In this document: positions 46,901 to 59,340 of the stretch, in pieces | Layout: each line of letters starts with the position of its first letter | How positions within the stretch are numbered: position 1 is the first letter of the stretch | Origin: Planococcus citri | Lineage: Eukaryota > Arthropoda > Insecta > Hemiptera > Pseudococcidae | Length of the DNA stretch: 64,000 nt | Reading direction: 5' to 3' | Assembly (NCBI RefSeq): GCF_950023065.1 | Contig: NC_088678.1 | Span: 20,326,580-20,390,579 of the forward strand | Notes under the pieces: generated by a model | Told to the model about the DNA's origin: nothing | Databases searched by the model: none | What the model saw: the letters and a program-made list of their open reading frames with translations, nothing else | Translations under genes and position numbers: made by a program

Positions 46901-48800
46901 TCTCAAGTGAGGATGTGAAAAGGGGGGAGGGGGAATTCCAGTCGATGTGTATTCCTTACCCCAACCCAACCATTGAGGTGTTCGCTAACGTTTTGCAAAA
47001 ATCTCTTCTCAAAATATTTTCATTGCAGATTTTTTGGCTCAAGATGAGCAGAAAACCTCCCTCACCTCCGAACAATATTGGCCCCCAGTATGGAGCTTCC
47101 AAAGTTGGAAAAAATGAATTAAAATGGAAAATGTTTACAGACTTCCATTTTATACTTCTTTCAATTTGGTAAATTTTTCAGATTTGATAGACATCATAGA
47201 AAAGGACCAACAATGATGGGGGGGGGGGGGTGTTTTTTCATTTCATTTCTTTCATAAATTCTTTACATTGAGAATATTTACATGACTGTGTCTAAAAAAT
47301 GTCGAAGGATTTTAACCAAACATGCAGATCTTAATTTTGAGTTGAAAAAATCAAAATCACTCAGAAAAAATCTCAGCTCTGGAGGTGCTCCTACAAGAAA
47401 GATATGCGGAATTTTCAAAAAAAATGGCTGTTTTTTTTGCTCCAGCCCCTACCCAACCCGTGTTAGTAAAAAATCCACAGTTCCGAAAGATGGTATTTGA
47501 GATTCTTCGACGACCTTGGACATTGCGATAAAAATCCTGTGTTTTGAAAATTTTTTTCTTCTAAAATATTTCACAAAATTATCGAAAGATATCATTTTTG
47601 AAACTGGGGAAATATTTTGGAATACAGTGATGTCAATTTTTTTGATAATCATGAGCCTATTAAAAAAAACGAGAAAAATTGGCAAAGGAAATAATAGGAG
47701 TAAAAAACTGGCATCACTGCCAAAATATTTCCCCAATGCGAAATATTTGGAAAAAAAATATTTTCAAAACACGAACTTATTCAAAATTAAGGGTTTTGGA
47801 AATTTTCAATTTTTCAGTAGTAAGTACCCTAAAAGTGGTCTTGGATTTTAATGGTAATGACCTAGGTTGACGCTGGACTATTTTCTCCAGAACTGGTTGT
47901 TGCGTAGGAGTCAGAGTGAAAAATTTCGGAAATTCCTTTTTTTTGAGGATCCATATCTCCTTTTCAGGGGTACCTTATTCGGAGCTATAATCTTTCGTTG
48001 AAATATCAGAAAAGATAGCAAAAAGATTATTCACTAGATCGAGAAAAAAACATATCTTAAAACTGTTGCAGGCAAAATTTCAAGAGCTAAAATCAATTTT
48101 TGGAATGTTTGGCAAAGTTCGAAACAATAGAAAAATTCAAAAAATCTGCTAGGACGAATTTTCAGTTGATTTTTGAGTTCTCCAAAACAATTTAAAATTC
48201 AGAAGAAACATTGAAAACTTGCTGGAGACTTCAGAATCGCACACAAGTGGATGTTTCTGGATACTAAGTTGATTTTTGGCGTAAAAATTTAAAAGCCTTC
48301 GCCTTAATATGTAGGTAACATTTTTTTGTGAATTTTTAAGAATTTGACCAAACACCAAACATGAATTTTAGCACTTCAAGCATTGCCTATAACAACGGTT
48401 TTAAGATATGATCTGAGGTAGGAGTGGATTTAGCACTTTTGCAACCTTAAAAAAAATGAAAATTCTCCCCCCCCCCTCAATCGTTTTTTAACTTTCATCA
48501 TTTTCATACCAGACAACCCTTTTGAAATTAAAAAATTCATAGATCTAATAAAAAAAAACTCAACCTTACCAAACTCGATACAAAATCTCACACAACGGGT
48601 GTAATAATCATACAATTACAAACACCCCAAAAAAATGCATCCCAAGAGCATAAAAAAATGTACACTACATGGATGCTGCAAACATTCTCGATATATTTTT
48701 TTTCATTTGTATTTTTAGGGGGGGGGGGTACAAAAAACTGTTGAAAATAAATTTTAATAGGGAGTTTGATAGGATCATTCTGACTTGACAGGTTCATCAA
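46901..48800. other. AT-rich anonymous DNA with several poly-G/C runs
   Basis: G or C runs lie at 47218-47230, 48467-48476 and 48718-48728. At 48070-48370 the words GCAAAATTTCAAGAGCTAAAATCAATTTTTGG and GCTGGAGACTTCAGAATCG resemble the fold-back family but no full structure can be drawn. Frame 47516-47851 plus overlaps 47449-47736 minus and neither is recognisable. Confidence 0.5.
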
Positions 48801-49216
48801 GACTGATTTTTCACTAAATGCACTCTTCTTTTTGATTTTCGACGGATAAGAAATCTATAGAAGCAATTTTGAAAAAAGTGATTATATTTTTTCCAGAATA
48901 AGCGTTCAAAAAATTAAATTTTGTTGTGTTTTATTTTTAAAAAATCATGATACAATTTCTGATTCGAAATTTAATTTTTTTCATTTTGGAAATTTTCAAA
49001 AATTTCAATTTGAGCCTTCAGTTATGAACTGGGCTCTCGATTTTAGGCTGCTATACCCCCCCTTGCCCAGAACTTACTAAGGAAGCACTTTGAAGTTTTA
49101 AGTCTTCGATTAGAGTGGCCATTAACTACTCGTATTAAGTCAATTTTACCCACGATTAGGCTGCTGTACCTCCCACTCCTTCTCCTTTATTTCTCTTTTT
49201 TTACGATGCAGAACTT
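48801..49216. other. AT-rich DNA, no gene
   Basis: No boundaries or coding signal are seen. The words GGGCTCTCGATTTTAGGCTGCTATACC (49031), TTAGGCTGCTGTACCTCCCACTCC (49157) and GGGCCCTCGATTGAGCTGCTGCACC (49580) recur, so a degenerate repeat of about 125 bp or more surrounds the next element. Confidence 0.5.
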
Positions 49217-49221
49217 TCAGA

Positions 49222-49558
49222 CAGGGTGTTTAACAAAATTCCCAGACAAAAAATCATGACTTTTTCATGACCTATTTTCCACATTTTTACAGCATGAAAA
49301 TACATACCACCCCCCCCCCAAAAAAAAAAAAAAATTTCATCGAACAGGGTTGCTATTTTCATGGGATTAAAAATTTGGTATTTCTATTTTTTCGTTTTTC
49401 TGAATTTTTGAACAAATTTTTGTTTTTTTAAAAATTATATTGGTTTTTTAAAAAATTTTCAAGTGTGTTTCGAGCAAAATGTAATGACTTTTTAATTACT
49501 TTCATGATCACCTACCAAAATTCATGACTTTCATGACCGTTAGACAATAGACACCCTG
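49222..49558. mobile_element. Short CAGGGTGT element with TCAGA duplication
   Basis: The left end is CAGGGTGTTTAAC (49222-49234). The right end is TAGACACCCTG, ending at 49558. TCAGA lies on both sides (49217-49221 and 49559-49563). The subterminal TCATGACTTTTTCATGACC at about 49254 and ATTCATGACTTTCATGACC at about 49520 are in the same sense at both ends. It is the smallest member of the CAGGGTGT type in the window and has no coding capacity. Confidence 0.82.
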
Positions 49559-49563
49559 TCAGA

Positions 49564-50600
49564 ATGCCTCAAGCCAATTGGGCCCTCGATTGAGCTGCTG
49601 CACCTCCCCACTCCCTTACTCTTTTTTCAATTTAGGGTCTCCTGGAGCCATTAGATTGCTGCATTGCACCCCCTCCTCACTTTTATGAGTTGGACCTTTC
49701 CATCTTTAATCGTTACAATGCATTCGTATTTTCGTAGTTTTTCAAACATTTCTAGACATTTTTATTCTTCCTTCTCGCTTTACAAGGCTGAAAATTGAAA
49801 ACGTGTCCGAATTTTGACACACCAAATGAGCATCATTCTTCTACTTCGAGCACTTTTAACCCACATCTGAAGACAAAGAGTCTACTCTACTAAAATCCGT
49901 AACTTCATACACAAAATAACGCATCCCAATTACTCGTAAAATTCTCAAACAACTTTCTTCAAAACCCAAACCAAAAAGAACAACACCTTTCAACTATTTC
50001 CTGTAATCTGTTTGAAATATGTTTGTTGTGCAACCTATTTGTACATAACCATCCAACATCGTATCTGAACTTGAAATACCAAGTTACTCCGTTATCAGGA
50101 AGCAAATCGCCTAATACGATGTGCGCTTCATTAACCCTCGAGATAAAACTACCGTGTGATCTAATGGCAAGGACGTGGTTTAAAAATTACGTAGATTAAA
50201 CTTACGTTAAACTCGACGAAGTAAAATATTCAAAAATTGAATGTTGATTCTTCGAGGGATATCACATACCTGTAACAAAAACAGAAAAAAAATATGTAAA
50301 TACAGATCCAATTATTTGAAAATAAAAATAAAGCTCGAGTATGGTATAGCTAAGTTAATATCTCCTATTATATTTTCTCATTTTTTTTTCTGCGAAATAG
50401 AATCACAAGAAGGCGAATAGATAATGAAATTTCTCATGCCTATCGTGTACTCCATTCACCATTTTTAACATGAATGGGATCTCGTCTCTCCATTTACTCT
50501 TATAATACGTAGGTAGGTACATGTTTACATCAAATACTTTTGAGAATGCGGTTGAATTATCCGCAAGTTGTTATGTGTACTAAGCTACATCTCTATTCAT
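49564..50600. other. AT-rich then CpG-containing unique DNA
   Basis: Pyrimidine-rich words (CCTCCCCACTCCC) follow the element, then unique sequence with ACGTAGGTAGGTAC. No gene is seen. Confidence 0.5.
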
Positions 50601-50604
50601 TATA

Positions 50605-50791
50605 CAGGGTGTCCTAGTTCCACAAATGAGACCATTCTGTAGGCCATCGGTGGGTGGGGCACAATGATGATAATTAATAATACACGTAATCTAAAAGCAA
50701 ATACTTCTTCCATAGTTGTGATATTATACACCCAAAGTAACCAGACTTTCTGCAGTCAGTTTTCCTAAAACTGAGCTCTAAGGACACCGTG
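50605..50791. mobile_element. Possible very short CAGGGTGTC element
   Basis: CAGGGTGTCCTAG starts at 50605 and CTAAGGACACCGTG ends at 50791, nearly perfect inverted ends. TATA lies outside both (50601-50604 and 50792-50795). With only 187 bp and a 4-bp flank instead of 5 bp, this is less sure than the other three. Confidence 0.5.
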
Positions 50792-50795
50792 TATA

Positions 50796-52260
50796 AAATA
50801 TGACAAAAAGTCAGATTCGTACCTGGCTACACGCTCGACTAATTCCAGCATCCATCCGAATACGTGATGAAAAATTACACACGGAATTCTTTTTTAACAA
50901 CCAAACACGAGCATTCCTTACATTTCTCTCTCGTCTGCTTGTATCGGTATCGTCGTCGTCGTGAAACCCTATCGCGAGCTCTCAGCCCAGGAAATACCAA
51001 CATCATTCTTCAACGATACGCTCCCCCGTGAAATTCATCGCCACCGAGCTGTACTAATTATCGACTTATCGTATACACTTAACCAAACCACCTATAATGT
51101 CAATGACACGTATTTAAAAACGACCTTGTTGCGCGTCGATAAAAACCATAGGTAGTTGTAGTATATGTATAGTATAGCTCGACCCAATCCAGCCATCCCC
51201 CCGACCACTACTATTATTATGTTGACGTAATGGAGCAGATTTTAAAACCATTTAGAATACACGTATTAGTGGAAAAATGAGAACGTACCGCAAAAAAAAA
51301 AAAAAGGTGCACGAAACTTACAAACACGCAGCCTATATTTATACACTAATACAAATGCGAGTATATTTTTCAACCTGTGTAGGTATAGTGGATTTTATAT
51401 GTATTTATAGAGACCGCGTCAACGACACGAATTTTTCCAACACTAATAATGGGTCTAATAAAACTCTTCACATTATGGTAGGTACGATTCATCATCAACA
51501 TTTTAGCGAACGAATCGAGCGAATGTGATGTGATCCGTTCCGTATGAAAAATCTTACACAGCGCGGCGTATAGCGTAAACCTTCGAAAACAAAAAAAGAA
51601 AAAGAAAACAACAAAACACAGGGAAAAGAAAAGAAAAAATATGCGAATATTTATCTCATTGCCAGAGACGTCAGTTTTCTCCTTATTTTCCTTCGCATCG
51701 CAGTGCAGGAATGCTCGATTGTTTCCTTCTTTTTCCCTCCAGCAAATACGGAAAAAACTTGCAAGCGGAACTAACCGTACAACCAAAGAAAATATAAGAT
51801 GACAAAATAAACTTCTCTTACGTACATATTACAACGAATTCCATTCCTTCATTCTTGTAATACGAGTACGCGTACTATGTATCAGAGGTATGAAAAATGT
51901 GGAAGTTAGATAAGATGGTAAGGGGAGGGGGGAGGGGATTTCAGGAGATCAATTTTGAATATCTCGTGATAAACTAGCTTGCTAAAAGTCAACATGAATA
52001 CGACGACGATAGTTTAGCATAAAATCACAACTTTCTCATCAGCTTAGCAGAAGTCTAGAATCAAATGTCACAATAGGAATAATTGCCCTCCTCCCCTCCC
52101 CTCCGACTTTCTGGGACAACTTTTTTTTCTTACATGGGGCATCCTAAGGAATATTTAAAAGCAAACTTGCCAAAAAAATATTGGCATTACTATAGTAAAA
52201 TTGTGGCCAATTTGATTGTTAATGTTAGGTCAGCCGAAATCGCAGATATTGCTTTTCAAC
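50796..52260. other. CpG-containing unique DNA
   Basis: TACGAGTACGCGTAC, CGTCGTCGTCGTG and AGGTATAG words are present. Frames 50961-51155 plus and 51370-51786 minus are open but not recognisable. From about 51900 the sequence becomes AT-rich with a GGGGAGGGGGGAGGGG run. Confidence 0.45.
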
Positions 52261-54260
52261 ATAGGACTCAGACATAATTTTTTGAACCGGACTAAGCGAG
52301 ATCGAAAGAGCATACAAAAATTCATCATCAGCCAAAATTTCAAACGTTTGAGTGCATTTTTCAATTTTTGGTGAATTTTAAAAAATTAAATTTAGGTCGA
52401 AAATGAGGGGAAAAAATCAAAATTTTACCAAATCGACCTAGAAATCTGAAATATGAGATTTCCCTTATTTTCAACCTACCAAATCGATTGGAAACGGTTT
52501 CAAACCGTTTTGAGCAGTTCTGGAGCTTCCAGCAGATTTTTGAAATTTAAAATTTCCACAAAATTTCATCAAATGAAGTTGAAAAGCTGAAATTCACTCT
52601 GCACTCTAATTTCAACACGTTATGAAGTCGACTGCAGGTCGATTTCAAGTCTTTTTGGAGCATCCAGTGACTTTTTGGAAATCACTGGAGCCTCCAGCAG
52701 ATTTACAATGCTTAGATTTTCCATACAATTTTACCAATTGGAGTTGGAAAGCTTGTAAACTAATTTCGACATGTTATAAAGTGGACTGCAAGTCGATTTC
52801 AAGTCTTTTTGGAGCTTCCAGTGACTTTTTGGAAATCACTGGAGCCTCCAGCAGATTTTCAATGTTTGGATTTTCCATCACCAATTGGAGTTGGAAAGCC
52901 TGTAAACTAATTTCAACATGTTATAATGTGGACTGCAGGTCAATTTCAAGTCTTTTTGAAGCTTCCAGCGACTTTTTGGAAATTACTGGAGCCTCCAGCA
53001 GATTTTCAATGTTTGGATTTTCCATACGATTTTACTAATTGGAGTTGGAAAGCCTGTAAACTAATTTCGACATGTTATAAAGTGTACTGCAAGTCGATTT
53101 CAAGTCTTTTTGAAGCTTCCAGCGACTTTTTGGAAATTACTGGAGCCTCCAGCAGATTTTCAAAATATGAAATCTTCACAAACTTTTACCGAATGGAGTT
53201 GATACAAATTTCAATACGATATGAAGTCGATTACAAGTGGATTTCAAGTCGTTTTGGAGCCTTCAGCGATTTTTTGAAAATTACTGGAGCCTCCAGCAGA
53301 TTTTCAATGTTTGGAATTTCCATAAAATTTTACCAATTGAAGTTGGAAAACCTGTAAACTAATTTCAACACGTATACAGTCGACTGCAGGTCGATTTTAA
53401 GTCATTTTGGAGCTTCCAGCGACTTTCTGGAAATTACTGGAGCCTCCAACAGATTTTTAAAACATGAAATTTTCATAAAATTTTACCAAATGGAGTTGGA
53501 AAGCCGAAATTTACTCTGGAAACAAATAACAATATGCTATGAAGTCGATTACAAGTGGATTTCAAGTCGTTTTAGACCCTCCAGCGACTTTTTAGAATTT
53601 TCTGGAGCCTCCTGAATATTTTCAGTGCTTGAAATTTCTACAAAATTTTACCAAATGAAGATGGAAAACCCAAACCGGAATTGACTCTGCAATCCAATTT
53701 CTACACGCTATTAATTCGGTTGCAGGTGGGTTCGAGTCATTTTGGAGCCTCCAGCAACTTTTTCAAAATTTCTGGAGCCTCCAGTAAATTTTTAAAAATT
53801 GAAAATTTCTACAAAATTTCATCAAATGGAGTTGAAAGGTCGAAATGCACTCTCCACACAGTTTTTCAAAAATCAGCTAATGCCAGTTCGAAACGGTATA
53901 CTTATTTCTCTTGCAATTTCATAATTGAATATTTGACAAATGAACAGCTTTAAATGGGCATATAGACAGATTTTTGAAAAATGGTGTGGAATCTGTCAAA
54001 TGGGTCACTTTTTAAAAAACCAGAAATTTCCAAAATAATTCTCAAGGCTCCATACCGGTTTGAAATCCCCTCCAATCAACTCCAGCAAGTTGAAATTGCA
54101 TTATAAGGTGAATTTCAAGTTTCCAACTTCACTGGTTAAAATTTTGTAAAAATTTCAACTTTATAAAATCAGTTCGAAACCGTTTCCAATCGATTCGAGG
54201 TGTCTAAATTATGTAGGGTACATACCGAGTTTCCAATTTCTAGGTAAATTTGATGAAACT
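52261..54260. mobile_element. GGAGCCTCCAG-family fold-back element with internal array
   Basis: The left arm (about 52260-52520: TTTTTGAACCGGACTAAGC, TCAATTTTTGGTGAATTTT, CCAAATCGATTGGAAACGG) matches the copy at 21170-21420. The right end (about 54010-54250) is inverted: AACCAGAAATTTCC, TTCGAAACCGTTTCCAATCG, TAGGTAAATTTGATG. Between them is the array of roughly 150-bp units. The outer ends are approximate. Frames 52622-53038 and 52926-53357 are shadows of the array. Confidence 0.7.
52490..53830. repeat. Array of about 150-bp units centred on CTGGAGCCTCCAG
   Basis: GGAGCCTCCAG or a near variant begins at 52687, 52841, 52988, 53142, 53286, 53439, 53604 and 53774, giving spacings of 154, 147, 154, 144, 153, 165 and 170. 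Each unit also has GGTCGATTTCAAGTC, a second GGAGCTTCCAG(C/T)GACTTTTTGG and TTTTACCAATTGGAGTTGGAAAGC. The core CTGGAGCCTCCAG is itself nearly palindromic. Confidence 0.9.
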
Positions 54261-56560
54261 TTTATTTTCCCCATCGTTTAAATTTGACTCAACCTGCCTC
54301 AATTTTCTCCGCAACGTTAAAAAGACCCCCTCGTTGAAAAAAATTGCAACTCAAACCACTCTATAAAAACGAACCATCTCGAAAATCTCGACGAGAAAGG
54401 AAAACCTTGGAATCCGCAAACCATTGCTCGCGTTTCGTTTTTACGTTACAATTACATTTCCGTCGGTCAAATACTACGAAGCTGCGAGATGAAAAATAGA
54501 CGACCGCAGACAAAAAGCATCGTTACGGAAAACTTGCCGCGTCGAATGATAAATTCGACGTAATTGAGATTCCGCCACTGTTACCGCCGCCATCTCGTCT
54601 CCAGTTCTAAGTATCGTGCTACTTCTTAAACCGAGATTTATTCCGCAGATGGAATAAGGGCGCTTTTTTGTGGCGAAAATCTATCATCAATCTTGGCAGA
54701 GTTGTAAAAGCGCGAGGCGCATATATCTATTCAAATTTGAAAACTTGGCTAAATCAACTTTTGGCTATGTAATTAGAGAGTATAAGAATCTTTTTTGTTT
54801 CTGTTTCGGTTTCGGTTATCTGTGAGACGAGTTTTCAACTGGTGTGGAGTAGTGATGCTTTTGATGGGACTTGATACTCGTGTCAAAAATATAAAGGATA
54901 GGGTAAGGTATATGTAGGTATGTCACAGAACAGATACCTTTAGTGTCCTTTTATTCACCTCTGTTGTTGGGGTATAAATTTCGCTGTTTATTTATCGGCT
55001 GGCTTATATGTACATGCATAGAGGCGATCCATTAATACGTTCGGCCATAAAATATGTACACGTACGGTTGATGACAATTGAACGTATGTTCTTTATGTGT
55101 ACAATGAATAATACCGTACGACATACGTGTATTACGCTATGCTATAGGTAGATATACTCGTACATAAGCCACACATTCGCTTACAAGTACATATACAGAT
55201 ACACCATCATCAGGAGAAATACATCCGCATCAAAACCCCGGGTGAATGTACATTATAAAAAGCGCGATTCTTCGTTAAAATTACCAAGCACCGCGTCCTC
55301 CTCGTCCCTCCCAGTTCTTCGTCTTTTCCGCTATACAGCTTGGCAGCCGGTTACACGCTGTTAATTACTGTACCGTTAGAGCATTGTCGAACTTGTCGCG
55401 TTATGTTTAAAAAAGCTGATCCGTCACCGCGTTCTTGGTAAACAGAAACACCGCAACAACCACTTCTCTTCGAGCAATTGACGTTTTGTTTGGAAAAGCA
55501 CACAGAGAGATGGAAATAGAAGGGGGAAAAAGTACCCCCGAGCTGGGTTCTGTTGAAAGAGCGCCACCAACACCCGAAGCCACAGCGTTCCGGTAGAAGA
55601 CGACATGGTTGACAATATTTTTCGTCAAGAGAGCAGCTACGTCGAGTTTGAGCTGTCAAAAAAAAATTCTCGCTTCCAATGTCGCTGTTGAGTCGTTTTC
55701 AGCAATAGTGCTGATGGTGGTGGTGACGAAGGTAACGTTTCCATTTTGTCGTCTACGTCGCTTGAATGTTAGCTCGCTATCGAGTTCAGATTTTCCGAGC
55801 GTTTAACGGAAAATTTCTCTTCAAATGTTTATTGTACATACTTACTTGTGCAGGGTGTACTATAAACAATGTCGAAAGTTGTACCGGAGAATATTACTGT
55901 GCAGCTGTTGAGTTAGGTAATTGAAAATGTCTGATTCCTGATGAAAAATCAAAGATGAAGATTGTTTTATCAATGATACCTAGTCCTAGGATGAAAATAA
56001 AATAATCTCTAGCTTAAGATTAGATGTTTATTGTTCAGGCAGATAATTGCATACAGTGTGTCTACGGTCTACCGAAATTTGATATTCAAAAATAGAAACA
56101 GTACTACTGCACGTATCAACAAATGGTTTCCAGCAGCTGGAAGTAGAAACCCCAGTCTAACACTATATGCAAAGTTTCAAGTCGCTAGCGCAATTCTTTT
56201 CCTGTAAAAAAATTGAGTATCTGACTTCCCTGACGCTCCTCGTATATACATATAAGTGAGTAGTAAATAAATACCAAAGAATAAATAAATAAATCCTAAA
56301 ATACTTTTAATAAAACCCATAATCTCTTTCTCAGTATTAAAATTTCTGAACCTTATAATTAAAAATTGAATCCAAAACTTTCTGCATAAAGCTTTCTTTT
56401 TTTGTAAATATTGTTTATTTTGTACTTATAAGAGTAGTTCTGAACTTTTCTAGTGAGCCCAAGCAAGTGCACTGGCCATGTTTTGATTTAATTTAGTTGA
56501 TTTTATAGACTCAAAAGACCAAAAATTAAAAATGTACTAGTGATGAGTCCAAGCTAACTT
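54261..56560. other. CpG-containing unique DNA
   Basis: The segment includes GC-rich patches (54400-54700 and 55270-55640). Three minus-strand frames and one plus-strand frame overlap at 55351-55806 with no known motif. GCAGGGTGTACTATAAAC at 55850 and CATACAGTGTGTC at about 56051 faintly recall CAGGGTGTC ends but lack flanking duplications. Confidence 0.45.
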
Positions 56561-56599
56561 TTTATCGGTTGGTTTTCATGGTAGCAGAGCTTTAGGTCG

Positions 56600-57470
56600 G
56601 ATTTCCAGCGCACCATGGTCGAAAGTACCAACATCCTGATTTTGAATGTTTTCTGGCACACCATGGTCGAAAGTACCAAAAAATTGTAAAATCAATAAAT
56701 TCAAATTGGATTCGGTTTCAGTAAGCATTTAGGCACTATCCATTTAGATGGACCAAGAAAATTGACCAAAAAGGTCAAATAATTAATGAATTTTTGATCA
56801 AATTGATGTCACGCTTGAGGAATATCAACACTTTTCATAAATTTCTGCTAATTTTAGTGTGCATAGCACACTATTGGTTTCATTCTGAAAGTGGAAAAAT
56901 TCTTTGGAACAAATGTTCTTTTAGATGGATGGGCCGATTTTTTTGAAATTTTTGTACGTAGATGTGGTCTAACGTGAGGCATGGAACGCCGTAATTATAA
57001 TTGCAATTACTCAATTAGCTTCTTGAGTAATTGCAATTAATTACGAAAATTTGTACCAAAAAAAGATAAAAAGGGGGAAAAGGCCATATCAAAAGCGAAG
57101 CCGACAAAAGCAAAGCTGATGTCAGATTAATTTCAAAATTTATGTAACACCACAGGGATTCTAAAATCTTTTCTATTGTTCAATTTTCAAATTTATTTTT
57201 CAAAATTGAACAATGGAAAAAATTTTATCAAAAGCGAAGCCGACATCAGTTTTAAAATGTAACACCGCAGGGGTCCTAAAATATTCTTTCTACAGTGTTA
57301 TCTTTCCCATTGTTCAATTTCAAACATTTCAAATTTGGTTATTTTCTAAAAGTTATAAATCAAGTGATTTGCCGCCTATTGTCTCGCTTATACCTAAATG
57401 TAACACCACAGGGGTTATAAAATTTTCTCTATTGTTCAATTTTGAGAAATGATTTTAGAACACCTGCAGG
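56600..57470. repeat. Degenerate direct repeats and a short hairpin
   Basis: GCACCATGGTCGAAAGTACC occurs at 56609 and 56656. ATGTAACACC(A/G)CAGGG followed by CTAAAAT and CTATTGTTCAATTTT occurs at about 57142, 57257 and 57399. AAAAGCGAAGCCGACA occurs at about 57092 and 57231. A near-perfect hairpin lies at 56990-57045 (arms CGTAATTATAATTGCAATTA..CTCAA and its inverse, 8-nt loop). Confidence 0.75.
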
Positions 57471-57596
57471 TGTTTCATTTACACAAGCTCGGTACCTAGA
57501 CAACAAAAGCAGGTGGTTACCCTTTGGCCTTTTGGAATCAAATCCCACCAGTCATTCCTGATTTTTCTGTGCTCCCAAGAGGTTCTCTCAGTACTA

Positions 57597-58072
57597 CAGT
57601 AGACTCCCGATTATCCGACCTAATCGGGGGGGGGGGGGGGGGTAAGGTGTGTCGGATACCAAAAAAGTCGGATAATCCGAAATGGATGTTTTAAGCGTAG
57701 AAATTAAGTGCATAAGCTTGAGAAGACAATTTTTTATTCAGAAAATCAAGTTTTGGCTCAAAGCAGGAACAAAAAATCAAAAAAATGATGAATAAACAAA
57801 AATAATGTACTTTTGTACATGAAAGACAATGAAATACTGACTCAAATTATAACTTTTTGAGATAAGTTGGATCAATTTCAAGGAAAATAACATCGTTAGA
57901 ATACAAAATGCTGCATACTGCATCATTATTTACACTCCAAAATCAGAAATTAGGGGTTTTTCGGATTATCCGACCTTGGTGGGTCGGATAATGCGAAATG
58001 TAAGTCGGATAAATTCGTACCGGATAACCCAAAAGTCGGATAATTCGGAGTCGGATAATTGGGAGTCTACTG
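57597..58072. mobile_element. pogo/Tigger-like MITE with TA duplication
   Basis: The left end is CAGTAGACTCCCGATTATCC (57597-57616). The right end is the inverse GGATAATTGGGAGTCTACTG, ending at 58072. TA lies on both sides (57595-57596 and 58073-58074). The subterminal region repeats GTCGGATAA in several places (about 57668, 57983, 58011, 58034 and 58050). CAGTAGACTCYCGATTATCCG ends with TA duplications are characteristic of pogo/Tigger-type Tc1/mariner elements. At 476 bp with no frame, it is a non-autonomous copy. A 17-base G run at 57626-57642 interrupts the left end. Confidence 0.9.
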
Positions 58073-58139
58073 TACAGTGCTTTTGGATTCTCATTATGCT
58101 TTCGAGGTATATTATGTTGTGCTCTGGCACTTTCAGAAT

Positions 58140-58930
58140 AGCATAGTGTATTTGGAATCACGTTGTGCTTTTTTTCAAAATCGTGTTTTATTTTCGAATT
58201 TGCATTGTGCTTCTTTTTTCAAAATCATGTTGTGCTTTTTTTCAAATTGTCGGCTAAGTGAGAAAGGGTTCCTTGTGCAACTCGTTACTTGATACCTGTG
58301 TAAAGCTGCCTTTCCACACTGAGCGCCAGATATCAGTTCAAATTCAAATCTGAAGGCATCTTCGGCAATGGGAAGGGTTCCTTGAGGTAACATAACTTTT
58401 GGTTTGAACATTTGGACTGATAGATGGTGCTCAAGAGTGGAAAGACCATTTTACACAGGTGTCAAGTAACGAGTTTCATGAGGCACCTTTTTGCTCTTAG
58501 CCGACAATTAATTGTGTTGTGCTTTTTTTCAAAATTGCGTTGTGCTTTTTTTTTGAAATTGCGCTGTTCTTTTTTTTTGAAATCATGTCGTGCTTTTTTT
58601 CTCAAAATCGTGTTTTATTTTCCAATTCGAGTTGCGCTTTTTTTACGTTTTATTTTCAAATTTGCATTGTGCTTTTTTTTTCAAAATCAAGTTGTGCTTT
58701 TTTTTCAAAATCACGTTGTGCTTTTTTCAAAATCGCGTTGTGCTTTTTATTGAAATTGTGTTGTGCTTTTTTTTTCAAAATTGTGTTTTATTTTCAAGTT
58801 TGCATTGTGATTTTTTTTCAAAATCACGTTGTGCTTTTTTTGAAATCACATTTTATTTTTGAATTTGCGTTGTGCTTTTTTTTCAAAATTGCGTTGGTTT
58901 TTTTGAAATTGGGTTGTACTTTTGTAACTT
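58140..58930. repeat. GTTGTGCTTTTTTTCAAAATC minisatellite around a palindrome
   Basis: GTTGTGCTTTTTTTCAAAAT(C/T) units of about 25-33 bases occur at 58160-58250 and about 14 times at 58515-58925, all in the same strand sense. Between them lies an imperfect palindrome of about 270 bp: AATTGTCGGCTAAG..CTCGTTACTTGA.ACCTGTGTAAA at 58245-58305 is repeated inverted at 58450-58510. Frames 58424-58932 are repeat shadows rich in phenylalanine and cysteine. Confidence 0.85.
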
Positions 58931-59340
58931 AATAGGCAATGCACACTGTTACAGCTGCGCTAAGCGCAGCAGTCTAGTTTATTTATAAGTTATTGATTTT
59001 CAGTAATTCTCTATGATTAAAATTTTTTAAAAATCATGTAAACACATTTTCAAGACTTTTTTTTACGTAATTTTGACTAATTTTAGTACATTATCATTAT
59101 TGGTTTTTAGTCATTTTCAGCAATTTTAATGATTCTTTGAGTAATTTTCCATCATTCAACACTTTTTTGAAAATTTTTAGCGTTTTTACTTCATTTTAAT
59201 ATTTTTTTAACATTTCAGGGAAATTTTATCGAAATTTCATCACTTATTTAGTCATTTTTAGTGATTTTAATCCTTACATGGGTGTTTTTACATTATTTTA
59301 CCGCGTTTTATACGCATCTTTACAACCCTTTTCATGTCAG
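58931..59340. other. AT-rich DNA with degenerate TTTTAGTCATTTT words
   Basis: The words TTTTAGTCATTTTCAGCAATTTTAATGATT recur loosely. A compact hairpin CTGCGCTAAGCGCAG lies at about 58958. No gene is seen. Confidence 0.55.

Noticed and set aside
52622..53357. Long plus-strand frames of 138 and 143 codons
   Set aside because: They are translations of the roughly 150-bp repeat units in two overlapping frames, so they are shadows of the array.
55850..56066. Possible CAGGGTGT element between GCAGGGTGTACT and ACAGTGTGTCTA
   Set aside because: The two ends are in the same sense rather than inverted and no flanking duplication is visible.
58424..58932. Phenylalanine/cysteine-rich frames resembling membrane peptides
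   Set aside because: They are encoded by the GTGCTTTTTT minisatellite in all three frames.
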